Source: Allomuricauda sp. TMED12 (lineage in GTDB: Bacteria; Bacteroidota; Bacteroidia; Flavobacteriales; Flavobacteriaceae). Taken from it: 64,000 nucleotides of DNA. Of this stretch, positions 34,068 through 42,585 are shown piece by piece. The DNA lies in assembly GCA_002167435.2 (NCBI GenBank), contig NHBR02000140.1, positions 135,473 through 199,472 of the forward strand, written 5' to 3'. How positions within the stretch are numbered: the first letter of the stretch is position 1; each line of letters begins with the position of its first letter. A model generated the notes under the pieces. It was not told the DNA's origin. It did not search any database and saw nothing but the letters and a program-made list of their open reading frames with translations. The position numbers were made by a program, and so were the translations under genes.

Positions 34068-34688
34068 ATGAGGGCGTTATTGTTTTTTGTGGTCTTTTTT
34101 GCGCTCGTGAATCTTCACGCGCAAAAATTAGTAAGAAAGGCTTTTATTGATCCACGAACAGAAACCATTCAAATTGATGCCCATTATTGCTACAGAATCG
34201 ATTTGAAGACCGCATCTTCCAATGAAGTTGAGGTATCTGCAAGTATGGAAGGGGAATATGCCAACGATTTACTTATTTCTATTGAGCAAAGCGGCACTAC
34301 CGCTATGATAAGTGCAGACTTCCAACCGCTTTTTATTAATCCCAACGATAAACTCAGCGCACACAAAGTTGTTTCCATAGCTTTGGAAATAAGAGTGCCC
34401 GAGTACAAAAATGTGGATGTGTTTGGGACCAATACCAACCTATATGCCAAGGGAAAATATGAGAATTTATATATTACCTTGTCCGATGGTCAATGTACTT
34501 TGGAAAATGTTTCGGAATCTGTTGAGGTAATCACCCAAAAAGGAGATATTATGGTAATGGCACCAAGTGGCAATATTATTGCAGAGAGCACATACGGGAA
34601 TGTGGAAAAAGGAATAATACCCTTCGGTTACAATCAATTTATTCTGAAGACGATAGAAGGTGATATCTTCCTTACCAAAACAAAATAA
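34068..34688 (+). CDS. Secreted beta-rich protein (DUF4097-like adhesin fold)
   Basis: 206 residues with a signal peptide (first 18 residues, ending NLHAQ). The mature part is repetitive beta structure with short strands, e.g. IEIRVPEYKNVDVFGTNTNL style turns, KGDIMVMAPSGNIIAESTYGNVEKG and TIEGDIFLTKT, consistent with the single-stranded beta-helix of DUF4097/putative auto-transporter adhesin head domains. It begins directly after a terminator and is followed by lspA with its own promoter box. Function unknown. Confidence 0.7.
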   Translation: MRALLFFVVFFALVNLHAQKLVRKAFIDPRTETIQIDAHYCYRIDLKTASSNEVEVSASMEGEYANDLLISIEQSGTTAMISADFQPLFINPNDKLSAHKVVSIALEIRVPEYKNVDVFGTNTNLYAKGKYENLYITLSDGQCTLENVSESVEVITQKGDIMVMAPSGNIIAESTYGNVEKGIIPFGYNQFILKTIEGDIFLTKTK

Positions 34689-34694
34689 TATCCA

Positions 34695-34702
34695 TATTTT
34701 TG
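34695..34702 (+). promoter_or_regulatory. -7 box TATTTTTG
   Basis: TATTTTTG fits TAnnTTTG, 20 bases before the lspA ATG. It would let lspA be transcribed separately from the terminator-bounded genes upstream. Confidence 0.45.
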
Positions 34703-34721
34703 CAATCCCTTTAATAAAAGC

Positions 34722-35375
34722 ATGAGTTTAAAAAAGTCCCTTATTATTGTCATCTTGATTCTGCTTGTAGATCAAATAAGCAAAATTTATATCAAAACCA
34801 GTTTTATACTTGGTGAATCACATGATGTTTTCAGTTGGTTCAAAATTCTCTTTATTGAGAACGAAGGTGCCGCATGGGGAACAAAATTGAGCGATTTATT
34901 GCCTATTTCGGAACCAACGGGAAAATTGGTTTTGACCATATTCCGGATTTTTGCCGTTTTTGGAATTGGGTATTGGCTTTGGGATATTATTAAAAAACAA
35001 TCACCTAGAACGCTGATATTGGCTGTTTCTTTAATATTCGCAGGGGCTGTGGGGAATATTATAGACTCAGTTTTCTATGGAATTATTTTTGACCACAGTA
35101 GCGGACAAGTTGCAACACTATTTACTGATGAAGCATACGGCAGTCTATTTCATGGCAAGGTGGTGGATATGCTTTATTTTCCTTTGGTGGATACTACATG
35201 GCCAGATTGGGTACCCTCATTGGGAGGTCAACGTTTTCGATTTTTTGAACCAGTATTCAATATCGCTGATACCGCTATTAGTACGGGGGTTGGTATTTTA
35301 ATTGTGTTCAATAAGAAAGCATTTCCAAAACAGGATGCCGAAAAGAAAGTAACGGTGGCTGATCAGAATTCATAA
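34722..35375 (+). CDS. lspA: Lipoprotein signal peptidase (signal peptidase II)
   Basis: 217 residues, inner-membrane aspartyl protease cleaving lipoprotein signals, which fits the many lipoproteins in this window. Four membrane segments. The opening DQISKIYIKTSF, the first catalytic Asp in VGNIIDSVFYG near residue 115 and the second in FNIADTAIS near 183 are the family motifs. It is about 50 residues longer than E. coli LspA, through an insertion after the first catalytic Asp (residues about 122-165), as I recall for Bacteroidota enzymes. 3' end overlaps the cyclo-ligase by 13 bases. Confidence 0.96.
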   Translation: MSLKKSLIIVILILLVDQISKIYIKTSFILGESHDVFSWFKILFIENEGAAWGTKLSDLLPISEPTGKLVLTIFRIFAVFGIGYWLWDIIKKQSPRTLILAVSLIFAGAVGNIIDSVFYGIIFDHSSGQVATLFTDEAYGSLFHGKVVDMLYFPLVDTTWPDWVPSLGGQRFRFFEPVFNIADTAISTGVGILIVFNKKAFPKQDAEKKVTVADQNS

Positions 35376-35926
35376 ACCTTTTCCGGGGTAATACAGTAAT
35401 CCAATTTTACGTCATTTTCATTTACGTCGGTTATTTGCTCATTTTCCGCACCAAAGAACGATAAGCCGATTTTTACAGTTTCCTTCCTACATTTGTTCAA
35501 AAAAGTATCGTAATACCCTTTACCATACCCCACTCGATTACCCAAAGTATCAAAAGCCAATAGGGGCACAAAAACTACATCAATTTTAGATTCAGGGATT
35601 TCAATGCCATCTATAGGTTCTGGGACTCCCCAAACACTTTTTTTAAGAGGAGTGCTGTCCGTAAGTAAATAATTTTCCATGGAATTTTTGCCGGATACTT
35701 TAGGAACAACTATGTTTTTGTCTTTACCTTGAAGGAGAGTTATCAATGGAAGTGTGTCCACTTCGTTTTTTTCTTCGATACTCAAAAATATATGGTAATA
35801 AAAAAAATCCCAGATTGGGATTTGGAGTAAACCGTTTGCTAAAACTAAACCTAAATCCGAGGCCTGTGATGGAGTGATATCCGCTCTCAGATTTTTGTAT
35901 TTTTCTCTTAGTTCAGGTTTCAACAT
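35363..35926 (-). CDS. 5-formyltetrahydrofolate cyclo-ligase
   Basis: 187 residues; converts 5-formyl-THF to 5,10-methenyl-THF with ATP. Family motifs: MLKPELREKYKNLRADI start, the ATP-binding VPLLAFDTLGNRVGYGKGYYD near residues 120-140, where the GYGKGYYD motif is nearly invariant, and IGLSFFGAENEQI. Convergent with lspA with a 13-base 3' overlap. Upstream lies the microprotein gene on the same strand, about 40 bases away. Confidence 0.94.
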   Translation of the reverse strand: MLKPELREKYKNLRADITPSQASDLGLVLANGLLQIPIWDFFYYHIFLSIEEKNEVDTLPLITLLQGKDKNIVVPKVSGKNSMENYLLTDSTPLKKSVWGVPEPIDGIEIPESKIDVVFVPLLAFDTLGNRVGYGKGYYDTFLNKCRKETVKIGLSFFGAENEQITDVNENDVKLDYCITPEKVYEF

Positions 35927-35968
35927 TTAAATGTTGAAGATTTAAGGGTTGTTGGGGGTACTTTATAT

Positions 35969-36058
35969 TTATTCTCCTTTGGTGGCAACAGAAAAAAAGA
36001 TTTTGAAGAAAAGCATCAAGATCAAGTACATTCCCAAAACGATGATATAGTTTTCCAT
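35969..36058 (-). CDS. Predicted 29-residue membrane microprotein
   Basis: ATG at 36058 to TAA at 35969 encodes 29 residues: MENYIIVLGMYLILMLFFKI, then FFSVATKGE. It is one hydrophobic helix (residues about 4-24) with a Lys at 19 and a polar GE end, the layout of small single-pass subunits such as KdpF or CydX, although it is neither by sequence. The upstream region on the minus strand has TATAAAAT as a possible -10-like element, 19 bases after TTG. The gap 35927-36406 otherwise has no credible gene. Coding status rests on composition only. Confidence 0.45.
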   Translation of the reverse strand: MENYIIVLGMYLILMLFFKIFFSVATKGE

Positions 36059-36192
36059 AGGATTTATTTTATACGGTTAAATGTAAATAAAACAATTGAA
36101 AAAATTACTATGAACTGCATGTTTTATCGATGAAATACACAATTTTTAATAACTGTTTAACAATTTAGACTGAATCTTGACCATGAAAACAT

Positions 36193-36223
36193 GGATTTTC
36201 CATAGTTTTTTTATGGAAAAACC
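36193..36223. other. Inverted repeat in gap upstream of uvrC
   Basis: TTTTCCATA (36196-36204) and TATGGAAAA (36212-36220) form a perfect nine-base stem with a 7-base loop, extendable by GG/CC across one A-A mismatch. No T-run follows on either strand, so it is unlikely to be a terminator and may be an operator. The rest of the gap (36224-36362) is A/T-rich with nothing recognisable. Confidence 0.3.
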
Positions 36224-36362
36224 CCAGTTTGACAATGTGGCGTTATAAATCTGCAAATTTTTGATTTTGCTCGTTTTTTAAAGTTTTGCGGATAGGAATA
36301 ATCAAATATCAATGCAAAACGGGAATTGATCAAGTTTAACAAGAAACCCGATAATTAAAATA

Positions 36363-36370
36363 TAAATTTG
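36363..36370 (+). promoter_or_regulatory. -7 box TAAATTTG
   Basis: TAAATTTG fits TAnnTTTG, 37 bases before the uvrC ATG; probable promoter for uvrC and the patatin gene three bases downstream of it. Confidence 0.4.
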
Positions 36371-36406
36371 TTGTAATGTCTAAACAGTTCATTTTTTAGA
36401 ACTTCT

Positions 36407-38200
36407 ATGTCCAAACCAGTATCTTTAAAAGTACAGTTAAGTTCCCTCCCGAACAATCCTGGGGTTTATCAATTTTATGACGCCGATGGTAAGATTCTTT
36501 ACGTTGGAAAAGCTAAAAACTTAAAAAAGAGGGTTTCCTCTTATTTCAACAAGAAACAAGAGTACGGTAAAACCAGGGTCCTGGTCAAGAAGATTCACTC
36601 CATTAAACATATTGTGGTTGCTACCGAATCCGATGCACTTTTGTTGGAGAACAATTTGATCAAAAAATTGTTGCCAAGGTACAATGTGCTGCTAAAGGAC
36701 GATAAGACATATCCTTGGATTTGTATCAAAAATGAGCGTTTCCCCCGGGTGTTCTCCACACGAAAACTCATTAAGGACGGTTCCGAGTATTTTGGCCCTT
36801 ACACAAGTATGAAAACTGTGAGGACCCTTTTGGATTTGATTAAAAGTCTGTATCCACTACGTACATGTAATTATGACCTTTCCAAGGAAAAAATAGAAGC
36901 CGGAAAGTATAAAGTGTGCCTCGATTATCATTTGGGTAATTGTTTAGGGCCTTGCGAGGGGTTTCAAACCGAGAAGGAATACCATGACCAGATTGAAGAT
37001 ATTAGGCAAATCATAAAAGGTAACCTAAAAAGTTCCATACAGACCTTTAAGCAGCAAATGAAAGATTTTGCTGAAAAAATGGAGTTTGAAAAAGCGCAGC
37101 GCGTCAAAGATAAAATTGATGTTCTTGAGAATTATCAGGTAAAATCTACGGTGGTAAATCCAAAAATCAACAATGTAGATGTATTTACCATAATTTCTGA
37201 TGAGACACATGCCTATGTCAACTTTTTACAGATTTCCCACGGGGCCATAATTCGGTCGCACACCTTAGAAATAAAGAAAAAGCTGGACGAAACCGACGAA
37301 GAATTATTACAATTGGGCGTAACAGAGTTAAGACAACGATTTAATTCAAAATCCAATGAGGTGTATTTGCCTTTCCCTGTGATGGTGGATGATGATTTAA
37401 AGGTAACCCTCCCCAAGTTGGGGGATAAGCGTAGAATCTTGGACCTCTCGGAACGCAATGCCAGATTTTACAGGCAAGATAGATTGAAGCAAATCAAAAT
37501 AACAGACCCAGACCGACATATCAAGAGGATAATGGGGCAAATGAAATCGGATCTGCGCCTTTCGGAAGAACCACGTCATATCGAATGTTTCGATAATTCC
37601 AATATCCAAGGAAGCAATCCTGTAGCCGCATGTGTTGTTTTTAAGGATGGCAAACCTTCTAAAAAAGAGTATCGTCATTTCAATATAAAAACAGTAGAGG
37701 GCCCGGATGATTTTGCCAGTATGGAAGAAGTGGTCTTTAGAAGATATAAAAGGTTGCTCAACGAAGAAGAACCTTTACCGCAACTTATTGTTATTGATGG
37801 TGGAAAGGGCCAATTGTCCTCTGCATTAAAAAGTCTGGAAGTTTTGGGACTTCGGGGAAAAATCGCCATTATTGGTATAGCCAAGCGTTTAGAGGAAATC
37901 TATTTTCCGGAAGACCCTGTGCCGCTTTATTTGGATAAAAGATCGGAATCTCTAAAAATAATCCAACAGCTCAGGAACGAAGCACACCGGTTTGGCATAA
38001 CCCATCATAGAAACAAAAGGAGTAAGGGTGCCATTAGTTCAGAATTGGCTAATATTGAAGGAATTGGCGAAAAAACGGCCCAACAGTTGTTAAAAAGCTT
38101 TAAATCCGTAAAACGAATTAAGGAAGCATCCCTGGAAAATTTGACGGCATCCGTTGGAGCGTCCAAGGCAAAAAAAATTTATAATACCTTTCATAAGTAA
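36407..38200 (+). CDS. uvrC: UvrABC excision nuclease subunit C
   Basis: 597 residues, the dual-incision nuclease of nucleotide excision repair. Domains in order: N-terminal GIY-YIG (PGVYQFYDADGKILYVGKAK, residues about 18-37, 3' incision), cysteine cluster LRTCNYDL ... CLDYHLGNCLGPCEG (about 155-182), UVR coiled coil (FAEKMEFEKAQRVKDKIDVL, about 222-245), RNase H-like endonuclease (CFDNSNIQGSNPVAACVVF and IVIDGGKGQLSSA, 5' incision Asp) and C-terminal HhH pair (IEGIGEKTAQQLLKSF). Complete. Followed after three bases by the patatin gene. Confidence 0.97.
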   Translation: MSKPVSLKVQLSSLPNNPGVYQFYDADGKILYVGKAKNLKKRVSSYFNKKQEYGKTRVLVKKIHSIKHIVVATESDALLLENNLIKKLLPRYNVLLKDDKTYPWICIKNERFPRVFSTRKLIKDGSEYFGPYTSMKTVRTLLDLIKSLYPLRTCNYDLSKEKIEAGKYKVCLDYHLGNCLGPCEGFQTEKEYHDQIEDIRQIIKGNLKSSIQTFKQQMKDFAEKMEFEKAQRVKDKIDVLENYQVKSTVVNPKINNVDVFTIISDETHAYVNFLQISHGAIIRSHTLEIKKKLDETDEELLQLGVTELRQRFNSKSNEVYLPFPVMVDDDLKVTLPKLGDKRRILDLSERNARFYRQDRLKQIKITDPDRHIKRIMGQMKSDLRLSEEPRHIECFDNSNIQGSNPVAACVVFKDGKPSKKEYRHFNIKTVEGPDDFASMEEVVFRRYKRLLNEEEPLPQLIVIDGGKGQLSSALKSLEVLGLRGKIAIIGIAKRLEEIYFPEDPVPLYLDKRSESLKIIQQLRNEAHRFGITHHRNKRSKGAISSELANIEGIGEKTAQQLLKSFKSVKRIKEASLENLTASVGASKAKKIYNTFHK

Positions 38201-38203
38201 GCA

Positions 38204-40471
38204 ATGAGAAAACAAGCTACCATCTTTACAATTCTGTTTGCCTTGCTTGGTGTTGTGGGCATGGCCCAAAACACTTCAGAAAACAAACCACCCAAAGTGG
38301 GCATTGTTTTAAGTGGAGGTGGGGCTAAAGGTTTGGCTCACATTGGCGCACTAAAGGTTATTGAGGAAGCGGGTGTTAAAGTTGATTACATCGGTGGAAC
38401 AAGTATGGGAGCTATAATAGGTGCGCTGTATGCATCAGGTTATTCCGCCCAGCAATTGGACTCCATTTTTAGGAACACCAATTTAGCCAATTTGATTCAG
38501 GACAATGTTCCACGAAGCGCGAAAACATTTTACGAGAAAGAAGATTCAGAGCGGTATGCACTTTCGCTACCCTTTGAAAATTTTAAAATATCTTTTCCTC
38601 AGGCAATTTCTGGAGGGCAAAACATCTATAATCTTTTGGTACAGTTACTTTTTCATGTGAAAGATGTACAGGACTTTAGAAAATTGCCCATACCATTTTT
38701 GTGTGTAGCCACCAATGTGGAAACTGGGGAAGAAATCCTATTGGACAAAGGGTACCTTCCTGAGGCTATTGTGGCCAGTGGAACGTTCCCATCTTTATTT
38801 GAGCCTGCAGAAATAGATGGCCAAATTTTAATTGATGGTGGCGTCGTGAACAACTATCCTATCAATCACGTAAAGGCCATGGGTGCGGATATCATTATTG
38901 GGGTCGATGTACAACATGATCTGGCAACCAGAGAATCGCTCTCTTCCGCTACAGAAATTCTTCTTCAGATCAATAATTATCGCACGGTGAACGATATGAA
39001 GGAAAAGTCCAAGAAAACAGATATTTATATCCGGCCGGATATTGATGAGTTTTCCGTTATCGACTTTGAAAAAGGCAACCAAATTGTTAAGAGTGGTGAA
39101 GTATCTGCCAGGGACAAAATCGATAAGTTAAAACAAATAGCCCTGGCTCAAAATAGAGAAACAAAACAAAGTAAGAGCATCCATATGGTAGATAGTTTAA
39201 CCGTTAATAGGATGATCATTGAAGGAAACGATAGATATACAAGAGGTTATATAAAAGGTAAATTAAGGTTCAACTTAGCGGAAAAGATTTCTTTCGAGGA
39301 TTTAAGGCAAGGCATAAACAATCTTTCTGCCACAGGAAATTTTAAGGCGATAAGGTATGATCTTGTATCTAACGGATTGGGAACGGATTTGATTCTGAAG
39401 CTCAAAGAAAACCCGACCAAGATGTTCATTAAAATGTCTGCCCACTACGATGATTTGTATAAAAGTGCCGCCCTCATAAACTTGACCAAGAAGAATTTTT
39501 TAATGAAAGATGATGTAGCATCTTTTGATTTTATATTGGGAGACCATATTAGGTACAACATGCAGTATTACTTGGACAAAGGCTATTATTGGAGTTTTGG
39601 GGTCAATTCCAAATTGACAAATTTTGATGCAGAAACCGATTTTTCATTGATAAGGGGCAATTTTAATGTGCCTAACGACCCTAATATTCAAACAATCAAC
39701 GTAGATGTAACCGATCTTACCAATCAAGTTTATCTACAAACCGTTCTTCAGGAAGAGTTTGCCTTCACGGTTGGGGCGGAGCATAAATTCTTGAACTATA
39801 GCACAAGAACACTGAGTCAAATAGATGTAGATCCTGAAGTAGAAGCCTCTGCCTCAAATCAAAGAACAACTTTTGACAACTCCAATTACTTCAGTGCTTT
39901 TTCTCAAATCAAATTGGATACCTATGACGAAAAATATTTCCCTACCAAGGGACTACTGTTCGACGGGGACATTCATTTTTATGCTTTTTCATCGGATTAT
40001 AACGAAAACTTCTCCCAGTTTGCTGTAGCAAAGGCCAAACTGGGCGGTGTATTTTCTTTATTTCACAATTTAAGTCTAAACCTAGAAGCCGAAGGAGGTG
40101 TAAAGTTGGGAACATCACCGGTAGCTTCTTTTGATTTTATTCTGGGAGGTTTTGGAAATAACTTCGTAAATAATTTCGTGCCATTTTTTGGATATGATTT
40201 TCTTAGTATTCCCGGTAATAGTTATGTAAAAGGTTCCGCGCGATTGGATTACCGCTTTGCTCCAAAACATCACGCACTTTTTTCGGTCAACTATGCCAAT
40301 GTTGCCGATGACCTTTTTCGTACAGGGGATTGGTTTGAGGAGCCAAGTTTTTCAGGTTACGGAATAGGCTATGGTTTTGAATCGTTCTTGGGACCTATTC
40401 AATTATACTATTCTTGGTCGCCCGAGATAAATGATGGTAATTTTTTTGTTAGTCTTGGGTACTGGTTTTGA
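38204..40471 (+). CDS. Patatin-like phospholipase fused to POTRA and BamA-like barrel
   Basis: 755 residues with signal peptide (ending GMAQ). The patatin domain spans about residues 30-330: oxyanion loop SGGGAKGLAHIGAL, nucleophile Ser in GGTSMGAIIGALYASG near 65, and catalytic Asp in LIDGGVVNNYPI near 212. A single POTRA-type domain follows (about 330-410; IEGNDRYTRGYIKGKL), then a C-terminal BamA/Omp85-like barrel ending with an aromatic (SLGYWF). This is the type Vd (PlpD-like) arrangement, in which the barrel exposes or secretes the phospholipase. Probably cotranscribed with uvrC. Confidence 0.92.
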   Translation: MRKQATIFTILFALLGVVGMAQNTSENKPPKVGIVLSGGGAKGLAHIGALKVIEEAGVKVDYIGGTSMGAIIGALYASGYSAQQLDSIFRNTNLANLIQDNVPRSAKTFYEKEDSERYALSLPFENFKISFPQAISGGQNIYNLLVQLLFHVKDVQDFRKLPIPFLCVATNVETGEEILLDKGYLPEAIVASGTFPSLFEPAEIDGQILIDGGVVNNYPINHVKAMGADIIIGVDVQHDLATRESLSSATEILLQINNYRTVNDMKEKSKKTDIYIRPDIDEFSVIDFEKGNQIVKSGEVSARDKIDKLKQIALAQNRETKQSKSIHMVDSLTVNRMIIEGNDRYTRGYIKGKLRFNLAEKISFEDLRQGINNLSATGNFKAIRYDLVSNGLGTDLILKLKENPTKMFIKMSAHYDDLYKSAALINLTKKNFLMKDDVASFDFILGDHIRYNMQYYLDKGYYWSFGVNSKLTNFDAETDFSLIRGNFNVPNDPNIQTINVDVTDLTNQVYLQTVLQEEFAFTVGAEHKFLNYSTRTLSQIDVDPEVEASASNQRTTFDNSNYFSAFSQIKLDTYDEKYFPTKGLLFDGDIHFYAFSSDYNENFSQFAVAKAKLGGVFSLFHNLSLNLEAEGGVKLGTSPVASFDFILGGFGNNFVNNFVPFFGYDFLSIPGNSYVKGSARLDYRFAPKHHALFSVNYANVADDLFRTGDWFEEPSFSGYGIGYGFESFLGPIQLYYSWSPEINDGNFFVSLGYWF

Positions 40472-40597
40472 TGATATCCTCATATCAAAACACCCAATTA
40501 TCTTAATAATATGTCAAAAAAAATGATGAAACCGATCAATTTACTAGGGGTTTAGTTAAAGTCCGTTAAAAACGCTTTTTCCTACAAAACCTTGACT

Positions 40598-40605
40598 TAT
40601 CTTTG
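40598..40605 (+). promoter_or_regulatory. -7 box TATCTTTG without a gene
   Basis: TATCTTTG fits TAnnTTTG. It is followed within the gap by two hairpins and a terminator, not by a start codon, so the predicted product is a ~100-nt RNA. No TTG at -33 spacing. Confidence 0.35.
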
Positions 40606-40611
40606 ACCCAC

Positions 40612-40713
40612 ATAAGGGGTGGTTCCCTTATAACTTTAAGTATTGGTTTTTCATAATTTAAAGTTTGGTTGGTTATTTAGGAAAAGCCCAGTCTCAAGAC
40701 TGGGCTTTTTTTT
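40612..40713 (+). ncRNA. Candidate ~100-nt small RNA: 5' hairpin, 17-mer, terminator
   Basis: The gap 40472-40807 has no credible gene. From just after the -7 box it reads: ATAAGGG (40612-40618) pairing with CCCTTAT (40625-40631), an unpaired AT-rich stretch, the 17-mer TTTGGTTGGTTATTTAG (40664-40680) identical to the one at 10186, and a perfect terminator. This is the layout of a trans-acting small RNA with a single-stranded central region. Alternatively it is the 3' UTR of the patatin gene, though 140 bases of gap before it argue otherwise. Upstream, 40472-40597 shows nothing clear. Confidence 0.4.
40682..40713 (+). terminator. Strong intrinsic terminator
   Basis: AAAAGCCCAGTC (40682-40693) and GACTGGGCTTTT (40698-40709) form a perfect 12-base stem with a TCAA tetraloop and a run of eight or more T (40706-40713). 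Confidence 0.9.
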
Positions 40714-40807
40714 GTTTATACTATTTTGGAATAAGTTTTGTTTAAGTATATGTGAACAGCGTAACCCCTAAGGTGATTTTACTAATTTTATACCAATAAA
40801 ATTGCAA

Positions 40808-41590
40808 ATGAAAAAGATAATAATATCCATGTTATTGCTTCTTTTGGCAATGCCGGTTATGGGTCAAAGTTCACGCCCGGCCTTTAAACCAGGGGAATGG
40901 CTAAAATTCAGAATCCATTATGGGTTTCTAAATGCAAGCTATGCTACATTGCATTTAACTTCTGAAACATTGAATAATGTTCCGGTTTATCATGTTGTAG
41001 GAGAAGGAAAAACCACGGGTTTTGCCAGTATTTTTTTTAAGGTTGATGATACTTACGAAAGTTATTTTGGCCGAGAACATGGTAAACCTTACAAGTTTGT
41101 CCGGAAAATAAATGAGGGTGGATATACCAAAGACTTGGAAATTGAATTTAATTATGAAAGGGACAAAGCCGTTCTAATTGATAATAAGAATGGAACAAAA
41201 CAAGACTTCACAATTCATGATCAAATACAAGACCTTATTTCCGCCTCCTATTTTTTAAGGAGCAACTACAACCATGAAGAGTTTGAAGTCGGGGATTCTA
41301 TCGATTTGGACATGCTTTTTGATGATGATGGGGTTTTTAGGTTCCAGTTGAAATATTTGGGAAAAGAAATCCTCCGGACAAAGTATGGAAAAGTGGAATG
41401 TCTTAAATTTAGGCCGTTGGTTCAGTCCGGTCGTGTTTTTAAAGAAAAAGAGAGTCTAACGCTTTGGGTTTCGAACGATTGGAACAAAATCCCCATCCGA
41501 ATCAAAGCAGATTTGGCCGTGGGATCTTTAAAAGCAGATTTAGATGGCTATAATGGACTAAAGAACCAGTTTAAAATAATAATGAATTAG
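40808..41590 (+). CDS. DUF3108 domain secreted protein
   Basis: 260 residues from the ATG at 40808 (MKKIIISMLLLLLAMPVMGQ), with a signal peptide ending MGQS; an in-frame TTG six bases upstream is not preferred. The mature part carries DUF3108 features: FKPGEWLKFRIHYGFLNASYATL near residue 27, FFKVDDTYESYFG and a later LTLWVSNDWNKIPIRIKADL with SLKADLDGYNGL at the end. DUF3108 proteins are periplasmic and of unknown role. First gene of a compact operon with kynA, the M23 peptidase and pgi. Confidence 0.88.
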   Translation: MKKIIISMLLLLLAMPVMGQSSRPAFKPGEWLKFRIHYGFLNASYATLHLTSETLNNVPVYHVVGEGKTTGFASIFFKVDDTYESYFGREHGKPYKFVRKINEGGYTKDLEIEFNYERDKAVLIDNKNGTKQDFTIHDQIQDLISASYFLRSNYNHEEFEVGDSIDLDMLFDDDGVFRFQLKYLGKEILRTKYGKVECLKFRPLVQSGRVFKEKESLTLWVSNDWNKIPIRIKADLAVGSLKADLDGYNGLKNQFKIIMN

Positions 41591-41603
41591 TAGATTAGCA
41601 TTA

Positions 41604-42566
41604 ATGGATAAGGATGCAAAAATCGTTTCCCAAATCAATAAGTTAGAGGAAAAGTACAAAAACTCTGGACAAGATTTAAGTTCTTATTTGGATGGACTTC
41701 TTTATCAAAGGTATCTTACATATTGGGATTATATACACTTGGATACCCTACTCAGCCTTCAAGTACCACGGACGCATTTTCCCGATGAGGAAATCTTCAT
41801 TATGTACCATCAAATCACGGAGCTGCACTTTAAACTCATCCTTCACGAACAAAAACAGATTGTAGAGGACAAATCCCAAGACGTTCAATTTTTTATAGAA
41901 AAGGTAAGGCGGGTCAATAGTTATTTCCAGGCGCTCATATCTTCTTTTAGCATTATGATAAAAGGAATGGAGCGGGAACAATTCCTTAGGTACCGCATGG
42001 CATTGCTCCCCGCAAGCGGATTCCAATCCGTACAATATAGGATGATAGAATTTTACGCTACCCCTTTGGAAAATATGGTACACTCCTCCGAAAGAGATTC
42101 ATTTTCTTCGGAAAACAGTATAGAAGACCTGTTTGAACATGTTTATTGGAAAAAAGGGGCGACCGATATGGCGACTGGTGAAAAGACACTCACTCTTAAA
42201 CAGTTTGAAGTAAGGTACACGCCAAGGCTCTTACGAATAGCAAACCAAGTGAAGAACAGCACTATATATCATAAATATCTTCAATTGCCCGATGCATCTA
42301 AAAACAATGAAGAATTGATTTTAGCGTTAAAAGAGTTAGATTTGAATGCCAATGTAAATTGGCCGTTGATGCATATGGGCTCAGCACACAGATATTTGGC
42401 AAAGGAAGGCAAGGATGTTGAGGCAACTGGAGGTACCAATTGGAAGAAGTATTTACCACCAAGTTTCCAGAAAATAATTTTTTTCCCAACTTTGCATACC
42501 AAAGAAGAGTTGGATACATGGGGTAAACAATGGGTGGACCATGTTTTTAATCCAGACAAAAAATAA
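41604..42566 (+). CDS. kynA: Tryptophan 2,3-dioxygenase
   Basis: 320 residues. Haem enzyme opening the indole ring of tryptophan to N-formylkynurenine, first step of the kynurenine pathway. Family motifs: LSSYLDGLLYQRYLTYWDYI near residue 25, the substrate-site FIMYHQITELHFKLILHEQK near 68-88, LLPASGFQSVQYRMIEF near 133, and the C-terminal haem-His region MGSAHRYLA followed by ATGGTNWKKYLPP. Length fits the Bacteroidota subgroup. Ends 19 bases before the M23 lipoprotein start. The pathway's later step, haaO, is elsewhere in the window. Confidence 0.96.
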   Translation: MDKDAKIVSQINKLEEKYKNSGQDLSSYLDGLLYQRYLTYWDYIHLDTLLSLQVPRTHFPDEEIFIMYHQITELHFKLILHEQKQIVEDKSQDVQFFIEKVRRVNSYFQALISSFSIMIKGMEREQFLRYRMALLPASGFQSVQYRMIEFYATPLENMVHSSERDSFSSENSIEDLFEHVYWKKGATDMATGEKTLTLKQFEVRYTPRLLRIANQVKNSTIYHKYLQLPDASKNNEELILALKELDLNANVNWPLMHMGSAHRYLAKEGKDVEATGGTNWKKYLPPSFQKIIFFPTLHTKEELDTWGKQWVDHVFNPDKK

Positions 42567-42585
42567 AACAAGGAATAGAAGAACG

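Noticed and set aside
40511-40555. 14-codon ORF (MSKKMMKPINLLGV) as a leader peptide
   Set aside because: No attenuator-like structure couples it to the next gene, and the reading frame is too short to distinguish from chance.
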